The notes below the pieces were generated by a model, which had not been told where the DNA came from, did not search any database, and saw only the letters and a list, made by a program, of their open reading frames with translations. Positions 60,946 to 64,000 of a stretch of 64,000 bases of DNA are shown in pieces; position 1 is the stretch's first letter; every line of letters starts with the position of its first letter. This DNA is from Eupeodes corollae (lineage: Eukaryota; Arthropoda; Insecta; Diptera; Syrphidae): NCBI RefSeq assembly GCF_945859685.1, contig NC_079147.1, positions 305,038,485 through 305,102,484 of the forward strand, given 5' to 3'. The position numbers and the translations under genes were made by a program.

Positions 60946-61950
60946 TTGAATCATTTGATTTATTATGATTTATGATTAAGTTAACTCATATATGTAGTTT
61001 AAATATGTGACTCACAAATATATTTTCTAAAAATGTATCAAAAACTCTAAACCAAAATAAAATGATAAGCGAGTTTCACGTTGGGCGCCAATCGTATTTT
61101 ATTATTTTATATGAAGATACTCACGGTCTAGTTAGAAAAATTGTATAAATTTAAAATGTAAAGCTTAAAAAAAGAATCATTACTTTGGAACGAATTCATT
61201 TATATCGTTGATTTTTCTGACGTAAAAAAAACATTTTTTTTATATTTTAGCCATTTTTATAATTGTTTTTGAAATATAACGATTGCTTAGTTCAAAATGG
61301 TACATTTTAAATAAATTTCAAATATGTTGTTGCAAAGATTTGAGTTATTCAATTTTAATAAATTTCTCAAGATTTAAAAAAACAATGTACACGAAAATAA
61401 GATGGTTATGGGTTCACGTTGGGCGCCAATCATAGTTTACTTGTAAAGATGCTTAGAGTTGATAAGTTTTTAAGTTCTCATGTTGCTTTTAGCAAAAATT
61501 TAAAAACTAAATATTTAAAGCTTAAAAAGATAATCATTTCGTAGCGAACAAATTTATTTATATCGTGTACTTTTTCTGACGTAACAAAAAACAATTTATT
61601 TATATATTTTAGCTATTTTATGAAATGATATTTTAAATACAATTCAAACATTGTTGTTGCAAAGATTTGAATAATTCATTTGTACCATATTTCTTAGAGT
61701 TGTATTAAGTAATGAACACAAAAATAAGATTGTTTAGGTTCCACGTTGGGCGCCACTCGTAGTTAAGTTGTAGAGATGCTTAGAGTTGATAAGTTTTTAA
61801 CTTCTCATGTTGCTTTTAGTAGAAATGTATGTCTTTAAAGTTTAAAACCTGTAAAGAGAATCATTTCATTGAGGAAAAATCAATTTACATTGTTGACTTT
61901 TTCTGACATACTAACAGAAACCTAATTTTTTGTATGTTTTAGTGCATAAA

Positions 61951-64000
61951 AAAAAAAAAATTCCTCATCTCATCCACCCTTAACTTCATTTTGTTCGGTA
62001 TATTTCAATGTATACAATGTAACATAGTTGCATAGATTGAGAGTAAAATAGGTTACATGTATCCATTTGACATACACTACATCTAAAGGGGAGAGGAGAT
62101 GAAGTAGTACACAAGTGACAAATGACATTAGTCTGACATTGACACAGAAATAAACAGACAATGGTAGAACTATAATGTTTTGAAAGGAAAGGAAGGTGGG
62201 AAGGAATGGGCGCAATGTTGCATGCACTATAGTTATCGTCTGCTCCTTTGGTTTAAGTTTCATCAATTTTCCCTTATTTGACATGACAATCACATCCAAT
62301 CACACATACGCACACTTTTATTGCGGAAAAGCCCTTATTTTCTTTTTCTTTGGTTTATTCTTTTGTGATGTGTCGTTGTTGATTTGACTGGAACTGGGAC
62401 GGGTACTGTTACTCGTGCTGGTCCTGGTCCTGGTCCTATACAGAATCAGGTATAGTTTGTTGTGTTTTGTGTTCACCTTCACCTCTGGGATATCTGGTGT
62501 GACGTATAAATGTCACGAAAAAGAAGGTGGTTTTCTTTATATTTTTGGAGGATGGGGGAGGCTAAGAATGTGATATAGGGGATAACATAAGAGGGAGAAA
62601 GAGCAATAGTATAAGTAAATATTGACAAACTACTTAGGAATTTCGGCTTTTGCTCGTTCGTATCCCATTTCTTTTTTCCATCATCATATACCTTGCTTAT
62701 AATATAAACCTGTCGAAACGGAAAAGAATAGTCCCTGGGATGTCAGTTATAGTGTTATGCTATGTGGGTCTTACATAATGTTTTTAGAGGATTCCATACC
62801 CGCATCAAAATGTGTCAGTTAGTCCCTTTGTGTATGATTTTTTTCTTCTTTTATTTCTTAGATGAGACGTGCATTTCGTGATGTGAATTAAATAATGTTA
62901 TCAACATTGAAAGTTCCGAGAACTTTTCGAATCGGGGAGGACGGTCGGTGTCGTGGTAAGTCGGTCGTAAGGCCTTAGAGTTGGTTGTCCAAAGAAAGAA
63001 AACAAGAACAACCAAACAAAAGGAAGCGGGAAGCCGCACGGATGTAATTTGGTGGAATTTTAAATCGGATCGTTCGCAACATATCTACAGCGCTCTGTAG
63101 TATACACCACACTCACGCCCACATGACGCTACCTGTGCAGTGCATATTTAGACGTACAACACGGACGTTTGCTGCTCTAATTTATGCATAATAATTGCAC
63201 GGAGAAGGAAATCGTATTTGCCTCTTTGTATCTTTCGGGTTGGGGAATTTGATCTGCGTGGAAGTATTTTTTTTTTTGCGGGAGTTTGACTTCCATATTC
63301 CATCTTAACTCTATACCAACGTCGTCGTCGCCGGTCGTCGGTCGTCGGTCGTCGTTGTTCCCCCATGAGAGAGGGTATAATCAATAAGCCTTATATGAAG
63401 TATAGAAGGTATAGACCTAACATAAGACGCGACAAGAGAGGTATCCAAGAAGTCGACTGACTGTAGGCGTTATTCGGGAGTTTAATGAAGGCAATCAACT
63501 CTTGAGGGGAAATGTTGTTGATCGGCGAGTTAGCTTTGCCCCGTTCACCCTGGTCACGTCGCTGTTGCTTCTATTGCCCGGCAGAGCGCAAAGATAAAGA
63601 TTTGCTGGCTGTGCTCGTGCTAGGATCTTTAAGTGGATGTTTTGAATGCGGATTTAAACATTATGTGAGGAGATGCGTTGAGTGCCTATTTGAATGACTC
63701 TGTTATACTTTACCATTTGAATGAATGTTAAGTGGACTTCATTAAAACCAAAAATGTGCAACATTGTTGAACAAAACATCCGTCAATTGACCAAGAATTG
63801 TTTACGGAAGCTTTGGGGAAATTGGAATCTGTTTTAAGGGTAAAACGCCCATGCACGATTTTTAATGCAATCAAAGAAAACATTAGCAAAGTTTCCTTTT
63901 GTATTATATTGGACCTAAAATTGATACAATGTAAGTACCAATAGCCGTTTGGGAAGGACCATGCGATTATGTACTTACTTTCTTATAAAGACCGATTGAC
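61951..64000. other. Spacer to the window end, no supported gene
   Basis: GGTCCT units lie at 62417-62437 and a CGTCG/GGTCGTC tract at 63321-63359. TGACA motifs occur near 62115-62140. Short frames (61-109 codons) are without domains. Confidence 0.5.
63321..63359. repeat. CGTCG / GGTCGTC simple repeat
   Basis: Three CGT units, then repeated GGTCGTC. Confidence 0.85.

Larger units (their letters stand above)
59709..61950 (-). repeat. Minus-strand box array (5 boxes), split by a LINE
   Basis: Minus-strand boxes lie at 59709-59726 (one mismatch), 60007-60024 and 61073-61090 (both exact), 61411-61428 (one mismatch) and 61738-61755 (one mismatch). Spacings are 298, 1066, 338 and 327 bp. Removing about 810 bp of LINE leaves about 255. 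The last three units are true tandem copies sharing GATGCTTAGAGTTGATAAG, TTTAAAGCTTAAAAA, ATCATT, TTTATATCGT, TTTTTCTGACGTAA, TATATTTTAGC, GTTGTTGCAAAGATTTGA and AAAATAAGAT before the box. The array decays after 61950. Confidence 0.88.

Overview
The window looks like non-coding DNA from a large dipteran (fly) genome, probably inside or beside a very long gene on the + strand. The evidence is an AT-rich background, fly-type microsatellites (CGT/CAG/GTT trinucleotides, TATGTA/TACATA runs), two tRNA-derived SINEs, a decayed non-LTR retrotransposon, an internally deleted Tc1/mariner-class element, and a near-canonical recursive splice site (ratchet point) at 23747/23748. No complete protein-coding gene can be recognised. 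The best coding candidates are single exons on the + strand: 40688-40817, a possible two-exon unit at 50525-50617 and 50771-50997, and an unspliced 166-codon ORF at 45229-45729. All three are tentative.

The most striking feature is a dispersed sequence box, TGGCGCCCAACGTGAAAC. I find about 31 matches. Nine are identical over all 18 bases, and nearly all keep the first ten (TGGCGCCCAA). They lie in separate blocks, each with uniform orientation: minus at 8.96-9.2 kb; plus at 12.3-12.9, 17.9-18.2, 19.5-19.7, 22.0-22.6 and 25.2-25.6 kb; minus at 38.8-40.1 and 59.7-61.8 kb, with one lone box at 56.8 kb. Spacing is about 125-190 bp in some blocks and about 250-340 bp in others. The DNA between boxes is almost unrelated from block to block, while the box stays fixed. 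Read on the other strand, the box resembles the 3' end of tRNA-Lys plus CCA, so it also looks like an LTR-element primer-binding site, but I see no LTRs.

Layout: 0.3-1.4 and 3.3-3.7 kb hold six copies of a hairpin-bearing tandem repeat. 8.83-13.05 kb is a large inverted repeat with arms of about 560-590 bp, each carrying boxes; a diverged third copy lies at 17.7-18.2 kb. 13.99-14.34 kb is the mariner-class remnant. 19.5-25.6 kb holds three box arrays and the ratchet point. 29.06-30.13 kb is a degenerate tandem array. 38.8-40.1 kb is a minus-strand box array split by a SINE with a 9-bp target duplication. 40.7 kb holds the candidate exon. 42.5-43.7 kb is a tandem array of about 580-bp units, and 51.6-52.4 kb an array of about 187-bp units containing TTTGACA/TGTCAAA palindromes. 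56.0-56.3 kb is a second SINE with a 12-bp target duplication. 59.7-61.95 kb is another minus-strand box array, split by a LINE fragment.

The remaining tens of kilobases are AT-rich spacer with microsatellites and many TGACA/TGTCA motifs, with no gene I can support. The transposon insertions cut through pre-existing box arrays, so the arrays are older than the SINE and LINE.
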